Positions 54,327 to 63,753 of a stretch of 64,000 nucleotides of DNA are shown here, piece after piece; the stretch's first letter is position 1, and each line of letters opens with the position of its first letter. Below the pieces are notes generated by a model, which saw only the letters and a list, made by a program, of their open reading frames with translations, did not search any database and was not told the origin of the DNA. The position numbers and the translations under genes are program-made. The stretch comes from Bremerella volcania (GTDB taxonomy: Bacteria > Planctomycetota > Planctomycetia > Pirellulales > Pirellulaceae), in assembly GCF_007748115.1 (NCBI RefSeq), contig NZ_CP036289.1:2170001-2234000 (forward strand), given 5' to 3'.

Positions 54327-54400
54327 GCCAGCGTAGCTTCAATTGGCAGAGCACAGCATTCGTAATGCTGGGGTTACGAGTTCGACTCTCGTCGCTGGCT
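54327..54400 (+). tRNA. tRNA-Thr (anticodon CGT)
   Basis: 74 nt. The acceptor GCCAGCG pairs with CGCTGGC (T discriminator). The anticodon arm CAGCA-TTCGTAA-TGCTG holds CGT. The D arm (GCTTCAATTGGCAGAGC) and T arm (ACGAG-TTCGACT-CTCGT) are complete. CCA is not encoded. Confidence 0.96.
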
Positions 54401-54554
54401 CTTCTTGTTTCCCAAATGCGGATGGGTATATCGACTCGCTTCCTGTAGGGACCGGTCCTAACTTGGTTAAGAAAAAGCGGGGAATCGCACTGCCCAGTTA
54501 TCTCCCCCGAGCTTTCGCACTTGGGCCACGACAAAAACGTTTGGAGCCCCGTTG

Positions 54555-55886
54555 ATGATTCAAGGAATCGATTTCGACCTTAAGAGCGTTGTCCTCACGA
54601 ATTCGTCCTTCGGTCCGGAGGAAATTCGTCAAATCCTGCGAACCGTAGGACGCGATTACAACGCATTTTCGACGCTTCGCGACAGCGTCTCCGAACTGGA
54701 AGGCCAGTCGGAAGAACGTTCGCCGGCCACCAATGTCCGTTTGGGCGTTTGCCAGTTCATCATGGGTAACTACAACGGCGCCGTGCAAACGCTTTCGGCC
54801 GCCGACGGTGGAGCCTTGGCCCATTACTACCTGGGTCGCAGCTATTTCTGCATGCAGAACTTCGACAAGGCGATCGAAGCATTCCAGTCGGCTCAGACCG
54901 CTGGCTATAACAAAGACGATTGCCAGTTGGGCATCATCGAAGCGCTTCGCACCAAGGGGGATTCCGAGCAAGCCCTCCAGATGCTGGACAACATGTTCGG
55001 TCCCGTCGAATCGACCGCCAATTACCTGTATCAGCGTGGTGCCACCATCGCTTCGCTGGGTGGTAATCCAGCCGAAGTGGTTGCTCTTTACGAGCGAGCC
55101 GTCGAAGCTGATCCCGGTCATGCTGGGGCTCTGTTCGGCCTGGCACTGGAAAACGACCGTCGCGGCAACGACGCGATGGCTTTGCAGCTTTACCAGAATG
55201 CTGCCGCCGTTTTTCCAACCCACGTCGGTGCTCTGCTGAACCTTGGCCTGCTGCACGAAGATCGTGGCGAATACGATCGGGCAACCCACTGCTACCAACG
55301 GGTTCTCGATTCCTACCCGACCGAGAAGCGGGCTCGCATGTACATGAAGGATGCCCAGGCATCGGGCGACATGTACTACGACGAAGAAGAGCAAAAGAAA
55401 CGCGACCGCATGTCGCAGGTCCTCAGCATTCCGGTTACCGACTTCGAATTGTCGGTACGCAGCCGGAACTGCCTGCAGAAGATGGGCATCATGACCCTGG
55501 GCGACCTGTGCCGCTGCTCCGAGCAAGAGCTTCTGGCCAGTAAGAACTTTGGCGAAACTTCGCTGATCGAAATTCGCGACATGCTGCGTTCCAAGGGCCT
55601 GGAACTGGGCCAGATGTCGAACGAAAAGCCATCGACGCCAGAGGTCAGCTACGACACTTCGGGGCTCTCGCCGGACGAACAGGCACTGCTGGATCGTCCG
55701 ATCGCCGAACTCAGTCTGTCGGTTCGTGCTCGCAAGTGCATGGTTCGCTTGGGCATTTCCACCATTGGCGAACTGGTTCGACGCACCGGCGACGAACTTC
55801 TCGAATGCAAGAACTTTGGCGTGACCAGCTTGAACGAAGTTCGCGAGAAGCTGACTTCTTACAATCTGAAGCTTCGCGGCGACTAA
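54555..55886 (+). CDS. TPR protein with two C-terminal RNA polymerase alpha-CTD-like domains
   Basis: 443 residues from ATG 54555, with GGAG about 10 bases upstream. Residues about 55-275 contain TPR units ([60 protein letters not shown]). Residues about 290-355 and 378-443 are two alpha-CTD domains: each has an L-x-V-R-x-R/A-x-x-C-L/M start, an internal G-I/M-x-T-L/I-G-x-L and a K-N-F-G-x-x-S-L-x-E-I/V-R end. In RNA polymerase this helix-hairpin fold binds UP-element DNA and activators. The combination suggests a transcription-linked scaffold; DNA binding is untested. Confidence 0.85.
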   Translation: MIQGIDFDLKSVVLTNSSFGPEEIRQILRTVGRDYNAFSTLRDSVSELEGQSEERSPATNVRLGVCQFIMGNYNGAVQTLSAADGGALAHYYLGRSYFCMQNFDKAIEAFQSAQTAGYNKDDCQLGIIEALRTKGDSEQALQMLDNMFGPVESTANYLYQRGATIASLGGNPAEVVALYERAVEADPGHAGALFGLALENDRRGNDAMALQLYQNAAAVFPTHVGALLNLGLLHEDRGEYDRATHCYQRVLDSYPTEKRARMYMKDAQASGDMYYDEEEQKKRDRMSQVLSIPVTDFELSVRSRNCLQKMGIMTLGDLCRCSEQELLASKNFGETSLIEIRDMLRSKGLELGQMSNEKPSTPEVSYDTSGLSPDEQALLDRPIAELSLSVRARKCMVRLGISTIGELVRRTGDELLECKNFGVTSLNEVREKLTSYNLKLRGD

Positions 55887-55918
55887 TAATTCGCTGTGCG
55901 GCCAGTGGCCTAAAACTC

Positions 55919-55950
55919 AAACCCATGCGGATAGCCGCGTGGGTTTTTTC
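55919..55950 (+). terminator. Intrinsic terminator of the TPR/alpha-CTD gene
   Basis: ACCCATGCGG and CCGCGTGGGT pair around ATAG with one mismatch, followed by six T's. It ends one base before the annotated tgt ATG, so the upstream gene terminates exactly at the tgt start. Confidence 0.8.
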
Positions 55951-57117
55951 ATGGAGCTTCGAGACACTTTGGATCAATCTGCGTTGGAACGTCCCGCGGA
56001 AGTCGATTGGTTTCAGTACAAACTGAAGCACGTAGACGTCACGTCGAAGGCGCGTCGCGGTGAATTCGTGACGCCGCACGGCGTCGTGCAAACGCCTGCT
56101 TTCATGCCGGTGGGAACGCAGGGAACGGTTAAAGGCCTCGAAATCGGCTTGGTGCATCAGACGGGTGCCGAGATGATCTTGGGCAACACGTATCACCTCT
56201 CGCTGCGGCCAGGCGACGACATCGTGGCCGAGCTAGGTGGCCTGCATAAGTTCATGGGCTGGCACGGCCCCATTCTGACTGACAGCGGCGGCTTTCAGAT
56301 CTTCAGTCTCGCCCAGATGCGGAAGGTCACCGAGAAGGAGGCCATCTTTCAGTCGCACATCGATGGCCGCAAGATTCATCTCTCACCGGAACGTAGTATC
56401 GAGATCCAGGAGAACTTGGGCAGCGATATTGCGATGGTGCTTGATCATGTGGTCGAGTTACCCAACGAAACGAAGGTGATTCGCGAAGCAATGAACCGCT
56501 CGATTCGCTGGGCCAAGCGATGTCAGGATGCCGCAACGCGGAAAGATCAGGCCCAGTTTGCCATCGTGCAGGGAGGGCTCGATGAAGGCCTGCGCGTGGA
56601 ATGTGCCCAGCGTCTTACCGAATTGGAATTCCCCGGCTATGCGATCGGCGGGTTGAGCGTTGGTGAGCCGCCACCGGAGATGTACCGCATACTCGATGCG
56701 ACCTGCCCTGCCCTGCCGACCAATAAGCCGCGATACTTGATGGGAGTTGGCCGGCCGGAAGATCTGCTAGAGGGAATTCGCCGCGGGGTCGATCTGTTCG
56801 ACTGCGTGATGCCCACGCGAAACGGGCGTAACGCATTGGCTTTCACCGATGAAGGAACGGTTCGTGTGCGCAATGCCAAGTATCAGCGAGACTCAACACC
56901 GTTGGATCCCAAGAGCGTGCCGCAGGTTGCTGGGCTGAGCCGGGCCTATTTTCGGCATTTGTTCATGGCCAAAGAGATGCTGGGGCCGATTCTCTTGTCT
57001 CTGCATAATGTGGCGTACTACCAGCGATTGATGCGTGAGGCACGCCAGGCGATCGAGGAAGACCGCTTCGAGGCGTACTACGAACAGAAGATGGCCGGTT
57101 GGTCGTCAGGCGGCTAA
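55951..57117 (+). CDS. tgt: tRNA-guanine transglycosylase-like protein lacking the zinc cysteines
   Basis: 388 residues if it starts at ATG 55951; a downstream TTG at 55983 is possible. It shows the TGT landmarks [33 protein letters not shown] (Asp111), [12 protein letters not shown] (Val as in bacterial preQ1-type enzymes) and [13 protein letters not shown] with nucleophile Asp284. It would exchange guanine-34 for preQ1 in GUN-anticodon tRNAs. The zinc motif C-x-C-x2-C, expected between PLD and SRAYFRHLF, reads [10 protein letters not shown] with no cysteine and one residue shorter; only the following His remains. It may use a zinc-free fold or be altered in function. Confidence 0.85.
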   Translation: MELRDTLDQSALERPAEVDWFQYKLKHVDVTSKARRGEFVTPHGVVQTPAFMPVGTQGTVKGLEIGLVHQTGAEMILGNTYHLSLRPGDDIVAELGGLHKFMGWHGPILTDSGGFQIFSLAQMRKVTEKEAIFQSHIDGRKIHLSPERSIEIQENLGSDIAMVLDHVVELPNETKVIREAMNRSIRWAKRCQDAATRKDQAQFAIVQGGLDEGLRVECAQRLTELEFPGYAIGGLSVGEPPPEMYRILDATCPALPTNKPRYLMGVGRPEDLLEGIRRGVDLFDCVMPTRNGRNALAFTDEGTVRVRNAKYQRDSTPLDPKSVPQVAGLSRAYFRHLFMAKEMLGPILLSLHNVAYYQRLMREARQAIEEDRFEAYYEQKMAGWSSGG

Positions 57118-57224
57118 GTCTTTCTCAGATTCTTCACGAAGATTGCGAATCCTCACCGCATGCTTTGGCGTCCAAGAGCTACGTCGTACTCTTTATTTGC
57201 GCGCCGATCCGGAAGGAAATTTTG

Positions 57225-58571
57225 ATGCATCTCATTGGCACTACTGGTCGAGCTCTGCTGGCTGTTACGTTTTGTGTCCTCTTCGCCTGGCAGTCTGTTC
57301 TGGCCGACGACTGGCCCCAATGGATGGGGCCGCACCGTGACGATGTGTATCGTGAGTCAGGCGTCATCAGTTCCATTCCCGAAGAGGGGTTGAAGGTGAA
57401 GTGGCGCGTTCCAATTTCCGGTGGTTATGCCGGCCCAGCGGTTGCTGATGGTCGAGTTTTCGTGACCGACTACCTTTCCGAGTCGAACGAGATCTCGAAT
57501 AACCCTGGTGCTCGGCAAGATCGCCAAGGGAAAGAACGCGTGCTCGCGTTCGACGCCAAGACGGGCAAGCCGTTGTGGGAATATGCCTACAATCGTCCCT
57601 ATTCCATTAGCTACGCCGTGGGACCGCGATGCACGCCGACCGTCGATGGTGAGCTGTTGTATTGGATGGGGGCCGAAGGAGATTTGATCTGCCTGCAGGT
57701 CGAAACGGGCGAGTTGGCCTGGCGCCGGAGCCTGGTAGATGACTTTGGAGCAGAGATCCCAATCTGGGGGTGCGCCGGACATCCGCTGGTAGATGGTGAC
57801 CTTCTTTACGTCATGGTAGGTGGCGAGGGGCAAGGCGTCGTTGCCCTCAACAAGCGAACCGGCGAGGTGCAGTGGAAGGCACTCGACACGAAGATGGGCT
57901 ATGCTCCGCCATCGATCATTGAAGCAGCTGGCAAGCGGCAACTGATCATCTATCACCCGGAAGGGGTGGCTTCGCTCAATCCGAAGTCAGGCGAGACGTA
58001 CTGGGAAGTCCCGATCGAGCCTGCGTACGAGATGTCGGTAGCTCGCCCCATGGTCGACGGAAACCGCATGTATGCCAGCGGAATTGGTAACCAATCGGTC
58101 ATGATTGAGCTAAACCAGAGCGAGCCAGGGGCGAAAGTGCTCTGGCATGGCGAGCCGAAGACTTCGGTCTACAGTGGCACCTCGACCCCTGTTTTTGTGG
58201 ATGGAGTGGTCTATGGAAGCGACTGTAACGTCGGTAGCCTGATCGCCGTCGATGCTGAGAACGGAGAGCGTCTATGGACGACCTTCAAGGCGACGGTGCC
58301 GGACGAAACTCGGTTTATTAAGCATGGCACCGCTTTTGTGACCCGGCTCGGGGAGAGTGATCGATACCTTCTTTTCAGTGAAGTGGGGGATTTGCTGGTT
58401 GCCAAAATGACCAAAAGCGGTTTCGAGTCGCTCGGGCGTTTCCATGTGATTGATCCCACAAGCGAAGCGTTCGGTCGCCAGGTTGTCTGGACACACCCTG
58501 CTTATGCCAATCAAACGGGCTTTTTCCGCAACGACAAAGAACTGGTCGCGGTCGATTTGAGTCAAAAATAG
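57225..58571 (+). CDS. Secreted PQQ-like beta-propeller protein
   Basis: 448 residues from ATG 57225 with GGAAGGAAA upstream. The signal peptide is about 1-27 (RALLAVTFCVLFAWQSVLA). PQQ-like blades recur as AFDAKTGKPLWEY, CLQVETGELAWRRSL, ALNKRTGEVQWKAL, SLNPKSGETYWEVP and AVDAENGERLWTTF, the family's characteristic D-x-x-T/N-G-x-x-x-W. The catalytic cysteine pair and the PQQ-binding residues of alcohol dehydrogenases are not evident, so an enzyme role is not supported; BamB-like binding is an alternative. Confidence 0.88.
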   Translation: MHLIGTTGRALLAVTFCVLFAWQSVLADDWPQWMGPHRDDVYRESGVISSIPEEGLKVKWRVPISGGYAGPAVADGRVFVTDYLSESNEISNNPGARQDRQGKERVLAFDAKTGKPLWEYAYNRPYSISYAVGPRCTPTVDGELLYWMGAEGDLICLQVETGELAWRRSLVDDFGAEIPIWGCAGHPLVDGDLLYVMVGGEGQGVVALNKRTGEVQWKALDTKMGYAPPSIIEAAGKRQLIIYHPEGVASLNPKSGETYWEVPIEPAYEMSVARPMVDGNRMYASGIGNQSVMIELNQSEPGAKVLWHGEPKTSVYSGTSTPVFVDGVVYGSDCNVGSLIAVDAENGERLWTTFKATVPDETRFIKHGTAFVTRLGESDRYLLFSEVGDLLVAKMTKSGFESLGRFHVIDPTSEAFGRQVVWTHPAYANQTGFFRNDKELVAVDLSQK

Positions 58572-58879
58572 GTTCGACAGGGTGATTTGGGTAATTCCTG
58601 TCGTCAGCCGGTAGGAAAGCGGAGGGTAAAAGGTGGTCTACAGGGCCACCTTTTACCGTTTTTGGGCGGATTGGCCGCTATTGCCGGTATAGAACGAAAC
58701 TCTTATCATGAGCGGTTTCAATGTGCTGTCACTTTGCTGACGGTACAGAAGTAAGTCCATTCTCTCGGTGATTCTGACCTATTTCAGGTGTGGCAGCGCC
58801 CCTTTGGGGAATGCGGCGACAACTGGGGCAGCGGAATGCTATCAGGGAGCCAGGCAAGTGGTAGGAAGCGTCGGCGGAA
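58572..58879. other. Intergenic region with a terminator hairpin before yajC
   Basis: About 310 bp. It holds the hairpin at 58626-58657 and GC-rich sequence with no convincing gene or known RNA. Confidence 0.5.
58626..58657 (+). terminator. Terminator of the PQQ-like gene
   Basis: GTAAAAGGTGG and CCACCTTTTAC form an 11-bp stem with a roughly 10-nt loop, followed by CGTTTTTGG. Confidence 0.8.
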
Positions 58880-59233
58880 ATGTTTGATTTGACGGCTATG
58901 CCGGTTCACATCTTAGCGCAAGAAGGCGGTTTCGCGAATCCTCTGACCTGGTTGCCCATCGTGGCCATTCTGGTGTTGGGTTACTTCATGTTGATCCGGC
59001 CGGAGCAAAAGAAAGCCTCCGATGCCCAGAAAATGCTGGAAGGGATCAAGAAGAATGACCGCGTGGAGACGATCGGAGGGATCATCGCCACCGTGGTTAG
59101 CGTGAAGAAAGACCAACAAGAGGTCGTGCTTCGCCTGGACGACAAGTCGGGCACAGAGATGCGGGTTCGCATGCGAGCGATCGCCACTGTTCTCTCACGC
59201 GAGGGAAAAGCGAGCGATAACGCCGAATCCTGA
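58880..59233 (+). CDS. yajC: Sec translocase auxiliary subunit YajC
   Basis: 117 residues. One membrane helix (NPLTWLPIVAILVLGYFMLI) leads into the family motif RPEQKKASDAQKMLEGIKKNDRV, followed by the IGGIIATVVSV strand region. YajC associates with SecD/SecF and SecYEG at the inner membrane. It lies about 110 bp upstream of the SecDF fusion and is probably co-transcribed. Confidence 0.95.
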   Translation: MFDLTAMPVHILAQEGGFANPLTWLPIVAILVLGYFMLIRPEQKKASDAQKMLEGIKKNDRVETIGGIIATVVSVKKDQQEVVLRLDDKSGTEMRVRMRAIATVLSREGKASDNAES

Positions 59234-59344
59234 TTTCCGCCTGTCACGGCTTGAATGGACGATTCAAGGACGAATTCCCCTTTCCATATTCCACTATACG
59301 ACTTGCCTGGGATCGCAGAAGCTCCCACGGCTTGGAGACACGCA

Positions 59345-62300
59345 ATGCAGAAGAGTTGCACGATTTTTGCTGTCATGCTCGTGCTGACGCTGACCGTCAC
59401 CTTGTTGACCGGCGTCGATTTCGGGCTGGACGCCGGCGGAAGTTCGTGGCTGGGCTCAACCGCGATGGCACAAGACGCGCCAGCGCCTGAAGTACCGGTC
59501 CCTACCGTCAATGCCGCACCAGCTGAAACGCCGAGTCCCGGAAGTTCACAGACATTCAACGTGCTGGGGATCATTCTCCTCACGATCGTGGTGCCGTACA
59601 TCCTGGGCTTTTGGCTGGCGACCGCGATTCGCTTGCCGGAACTGAGCCGTAAGCTAGGCATTATTTTTGCCAGCCTGGTCTGTAGCATCACGATTTGCTT
59701 TCTGCTTTGGCCGCCCAAGTTCGGCATCGACCTGCAAGGTGGCGTCATTCTGGTTTACGAAGTCGACGAACAGGCCAGCTTGGATTTGCTCGCTTCGGAT
59801 ACCAGTGAGAACGCCGCGTTCGATATGACGCCGGAAAAACAGCTGGAACAAGGTACTGCTCAGCTGATTACGCAGCTGCAAAAGCGTATCAATCCGTCCG
59901 GTGTTTCCGAAGTCGTGATTCGTCCTTACGGCGAAAACCAAGTGGAAGTAATCGTGCCGCAGGCCGAATCGGCTGATCTCGACTCGATCAAGCGACTCAT
60001 TACCAAGGCCGGTGTGCTCGATTTCATGATCGTGGCCAACAAGCAAGACCACGACTACCTGATCACGCGTGCCGAAGACGAAGGCCAGATCGGCGTGACA
60101 TTCGTCACCGACCGCGAAGGCAACCGCATTGGCCGCTGGGTTCGCGTGGATGACGATGCCCGCGGTGCCGTGGGCGAACCCAACTTCGCCAATCCCAACT
60201 TGACGCCCTACCTCAACAGCCAACGTCACCTGGTGCGTGGCGGTGGTCCTGGCGTTCCGTTTGAAGTGTTGATGCGTGTCGAACGCCCGGAAGCTCGTCT
60301 GGGCGGTAAGCACCTTTCGTCGTCGGCCGTGACTCGAGACGAATATGGGAAGCCTGCGGTCTCCTTCGAATTTGGCGTCGATGGTGCCAACCGCATGGGT
60401 CGGCTGTCGCAAGAGAACCTGAGTGAACCCAACATCCCGCGTAAGCTTGGGATCGTGATGGATAACTTCCTGATCTCGGCTCCGCGAATCAACGCGATGA
60501 TCACCGATCGCGGTATCATCACCGGCGATTTCACCCAGCAAGAGGTCACCGACCTGGTGCAGGTGCTTCGTAGCGGTAAGCTTCCGGTCGTGCTTCGCAA
60601 GGAACCGATCAGCGAGCAGAAAATCAGCGCCACGCTGGGTGACGACACGATCCGCAAGGGGCAGGTCGCCATCACGGTTTCGTTGATCGCCGTGTTGGTC
60701 TTCATGGCCATTTACTACCGCGTTGCCGGTTTGGTGGCTTGCTTCGCCCTGGTCTTCAACCTGGTATTGATCCTGGCCGTCATGATTGCCATCAAGGCTG
60801 ACTTGACGCTGCCTGGTATTGCCGGTTTGGTGTTAACCGTCGGTATGGCGGTCGACGCGAACGTACTGATCTACGAGCGTATACGTGAAGAAATTAACGG
60901 CGGGGCAACGCTTCGAGTTGCTCTGTCCAATGGTTTCGGCAAAGCGATGTCGACCATTGTGGACGCCAATATTACGACGCTCATCACCGCCGCCGTGTTG
61001 TACCGCATCGGTACCGACCAGGTGCGTGGTTTTGCCGTGACGTTGTTCGTCGGTATTTTGATGAGTATGTTCACCGCGATTTACGTTTCGCGCGGCATTT
61101 TCGATATCCTCGAAAAGAAGCGTATCCTCTCGACGCTCAAGTTCATGCCGTCGGCCTCCAGCATTGGCTACGATTTCATCGGCAAGCAGAAAATGGCCGG
61201 GATGATTTCGCTGGTGGTGATTCTGGTTGGCATGATCGGCGTTGGCGTTCGTGGCAAGGATATCTTCGACATCGACTTCAACGGTGGTTCTTCGGTTCAG
61301 GTCTTCCTGGAAGAACCGATGCCGATCTCGGAAGTTCGCAGCAAGCTGACGGGCGTTCTGCCTGACCTCTCGGTGAGTGCCGTGACGATGGAAGGTTACG
61401 AAGATCGTATTTACAAGGTCGATACTTCGATGGCGGAATACGGTCAACTAGGCAAGGTCGTCATCACTGACCGTACCGGGGCTTCGGCCGAGGTAGACCT
61501 GGCTGGCGTGGAAACCCTGAGCGGAATCATCGAACGCCTGGCCGCCGCCGAGGTGGGCGTGGCGGTTCTGCAGAACACCGACGGCGACGGAATTGAGTTC
61601 CAGGACGAAACAGGTGCCGATTCAGGTGCGATGTCTGTCAAGAATGTCGATGACAAGACGCAGACGGCGGATCACCTGCGAATGAACTTCAGTACCGATG
61701 CCTTGCGATACAACACTGGCGCGATTCCAGCGGGCGTCGAAGTCGTGCAGGATCGGATCTCGCAGGTCTTTACCGGCCCCAATGGCGAAAGCTTGCTGGT
61801 GATGCATAACATGGACTTCACCCCACCAGCAACTGCCGCAGGGGCCCAGGGCACGCCGCCAGTCAAGGTCGAGGCCCCCGAAACGACGCCTACGACGACC
61901 GAGCCAATGGAGACGGCTCCGGAACCGGAAGCGACAGAAGACAAGGAGGACGCTCCTGCGGAAACTCCGGAAGAAAAGCCTGAGACTCCCGAAGGGGATA
62001 TGCAGTCGTTGATCGCTCCAGTTTCTTCCCGCTTGTTCGCGATGTTGCCGTGGCATGTTTCACTAGACGTTCTGCTGCAAGACAACGGTGAAGAGGAAGT
62101 TCCGGCAACCGAAAAACCGGCTGAAGAAGCGCCCGCCGACGAAAAGCCAGCGGAAGAAGAAAAGCCAGCGGATGCACCAGCGGCGGAAGAGAAGCCGATG
62201 GAAGAAGCTCCGATGGCAGACAAGCCAGCTGAAGAGCCTGCCGCACCGATGACGGAAGCACCGGTTGCCGATGCGCCGATGCCCGAGTCGCCGACGGAAG

Positions 62301-63202
62301 AAGCCCCAGCGACCGGCCCGCTCGGTCCGCTGACCTCAGGTGCCGAAACTCCTCGTTTCAAGACGCAGACCGAAATGTCGTTCGACGAAGGGATCAGTGC
62401 CGAAACGGTCCGTACTTTGGTCAACGATGCAGCCGACAGCCTGCGAGTCGCTCGCCCGGAAGTTGCCCTGTTGGACAACGAAGGCAAGACGTTGCCGGTT
62501 GATAGCCGCGTCAGCCAAACGACTTGGACGGTCAAGCTTTCGTCGGCGCCTGACGAATCGGCCAAGATTCTGGAACAGGTCAGCAAGAAGCTCGATTCAA
62601 CGCCAGTCTGGCCTTCGTCCAGCAAGATTGGCAGCAAGGTTGCCGGCGACATGCAGACCATGGCGATCCTGGCGATCGGTTTCTGTCTGATCGGGATCGT
62701 GGGTTACATCTGGTTCCGCTTCCAGAGCGTGGCCTTTGGCGTCGCCGCGGTGGTTGCTTTGGTGCACGACGTGTTGGTCACGCTGGGCTTTATTGCTCTG
62801 AGTGTCTGGTTGGCTCCTGTGTTTGGGTTCCTACAAGTGACGGAATTCAAGATCAGTCTGCCGGTGGTTGCGGCCTTCTTGACGATCATCGGTTACTCGC
62901 TGAACGATACGATCGTGATCTTCGACCGTATTCGCGAAGTCCGCGGCAAGAGCCCTGACCTGACCAGCGAGATGGTCAACATCAGCATCAACCAGACGCT
63001 GGGTCGTACCCTTTTGACCTCGCTCACCACGTTGATTGTGGTGCTCATCCTTTACTTCATTGGTGGTGAAGGAATTCATAGCTTCTCGTTCTCGTTGGTC
63101 GTCGGTGTGATTGCCGGTACGTACAGCACGATCTTTATCGCGTGCCCGGTACTGATCTGGTTGATGAACCGCGACAAGGGCTCGAAGAAGGTCCAAGCTT
63201 AA
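59345..63202 (+). CDS. secDF: Fused protein-export membrane protein SecD-SecF with a large acidic insert
   Basis: 1285 residues from ATG 59345 (GGAG about nine bases upstream). SecD covers about 1-600: N-terminal membrane helix, GIDLQGGVILVYEVDE, the six-helix block with TLPGIAGLVLTVGMAVDANVLIYER. SecF covers about 605-1285: IDFNGGSSVQVF and the C-terminal block EFKISLPVVAAFLTIIGYSLNDTIVIFDR. SecDF drives late translocation with the proton motive force. The SecF periplasmic part is about 460 residues instead of roughly 100, because residues about 840-998 are a Pro/Glu/Ala-rich insert. YajC is directly upstream. Confidence 0.95.
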   Translation: MQKSCTIFAVMLVLTLTVTLLTGVDFGLDAGGSSWLGSTAMAQDAPAPEVPVPTVNAAPAETPSPGSSQTFNVLGIILLTIVVPYILGFWLATAIRLPELSRKLGIIFASLVCSITICFLLWPPKFGIDLQGGVILVYEVDEQASLDLLASDTSENAAFDMTPEKQLEQGTAQLITQLQKRINPSGVSEVVIRPYGENQVEVIVPQAESADLDSIKRLITKAGVLDFMIVANKQDHDYLITRAEDEGQIGVTFVTDREGNRIGRWVRVDDDARGAVGEPNFANPNLTPYLNSQRHLVRGGGPGVPFEVLMRVERPEARLGGKHLSSSAVTRDEYGKPAVSFEFGVDGANRMGRLSQENLSEPNIPRKLGIVMDNFLISAPRINAMITDRGIITGDFTQQEVTDLVQVLRSGKLPVVLRKEPISEQKISATLGDDTIRKGQVAITVSLIAVLVFMAIYYRVAGLVACFALVFNLVLILAVMIAIKADLTLPGIAGLVLTVGMAVDANVLIYERIREEINGGATLRVALSNGFGKAMSTIVDANITTLITAAVLYRIGTDQVRGFAVTLFVGILMSMFTAIYVSRGIFDILEKKRILSTLKFMPSASSIGYDFIGKQKMAGMISLVVILVGMIGVGVRGKDIFDIDFNGGSSVQVFLEEPMPISEVRSKLTGVLPDLSVSAVTMEGYEDRIYKVDTSMAEYGQLGKVVITDRTGASAEVDLAGVETLSGIIERLAAAEVGVAVLQNTDGDGIEFQDETGADSGAMSVKNVDDKTQTADHLRMNFSTDALRYNTGAIPAGVEVVQDRISQVFTGPNGESLLVMHNMDFTPPATAAGAQGTPPVKVEAPETTPTTTEPMETAPEPEATEDKEDAPAETPEEKPETPEGDMQSLIAPVSSRLFAMLPWHVSLDVLLQDNGEEEVPATEKPAEEAPADEKPAEEEKPADAPAAEEKPMEEAPMADKPAEEPAAPMTEAPVADAPMPESPTEEAPATGPLGPLTSGAETPRFKTQTEMSFDEGISAETVRTLVNDAADSLRVARPEVALLDNEGKTLPVDSRVSQTTWTVKLSSAPDESAKILEQVSKKLDSTPVWPSSSKIGSKVAGDMQTMAILAIGFCLIGIVGYIWFRFQSVAFGVAAVVALVHDVLVTLGFIALSVWLAPVFGFLQVTEFKISLPVVAAFLTIIGYSLNDTIVIFDRIREVRGKSPDLTSEMVNISINQTLGRTLLTSLTTLIVVLILYFIGGEGIHSFSFSLVVGVIAGTYSTIFIACPVLIWLMNRDKGSKKVQA

Positions 63203-63242
63203 AGGGGGTAAGCCCTCAGCTTCGCTAATCGGCAAACTTTAC

Positions 63243-63277
63243 GAAGTCGGCATCAAGTGATGCCGACTTCTTTTTTT
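63243..63277 (+). terminator. Intrinsic terminator of secDF
   Basis: GAAGTCGGCATC and GATGCCGACTTC pair perfectly (12 bp) around AAGT, followed by seven T's. Confidence 0.92.
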
Positions 63278-63365
63278 GCGCCCAAACCTAACGCACGGGC
63301 TCGAACTGGCCAGCGCAAGCATCGCGTATGGGATTCTATGAGCAGTGTTCCTCTTCAATTGGCGT

Positions 63366-63512
63366 AGGTGCCACTGCTGGCTGGCCTCGCGTGTGGGTTT
63401 CCAAGGATGACTCCCTACGGCTTTCACCGACTTTCCGGTGAAGTTCAGATCGGGTCCTGAAGCAAACCGCATGGAGCATTCTTCCAATGAGTCGAGCTTG
63501 GCAGTGGCACCT
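63366..63512. repeat. 12-bp inverted repeat with GGTGCCACTG core
   Basis: The arms AGGTGCCACTGC and GCAGTGGCACCT match perfectly. The core GGTGCCACTG followed by YTGGCT recurs in the loop of the palindromic element at 5895-6064, so it may mark a dispersed repeat. Confidence 0.5.
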
Positions 63513-63753
63513 TCAGTCAACTGATATTTTCCGTCTGTCTTTCGCAGTCGGAAAAGTCTTCCAGCGTAAAGTTTGCCTGACGTGTGCGTCGCTTACGTTC
63601 GCACCCTGGTGAAGCGAAAAATGCACCGGAGGACTGCGGAAATTGAAGAGAGCGACGCTAGCATACGTCGATGAAACGAAGCATCAGGATGGTCTTCGAA
63701 GAGTAATGCAATGGATGGCGTACACGTGACTCCCCAAGACGACGGTACGCAAC

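Larger units (their letters stand above)
63203..63753. other. Noncoding region with a terminator and an inverted repeat
   Basis: About 550 bp. After the secDF terminator it carries AGGTGCCACTGC (63366-63377) and its complement GCAGTGGCACCT (63501-63512), 12-bp arms around 123 bp. No gene is supported. Confidence 0.55.

Noticed and set aside
58740-58879. A possible signal-recognition-particle RNA, suggested by GGTAGGAAGC
   Set aside because: The conserved SRP loop (a GGUGCU...GGAAGGAAGCA arrangement) is not present.
63239-63520. A 93-codon minus-strand frame after secDF
   Set aside because: It overlaps the secDF terminator and an inverted repeat, and has no start signal or family features.
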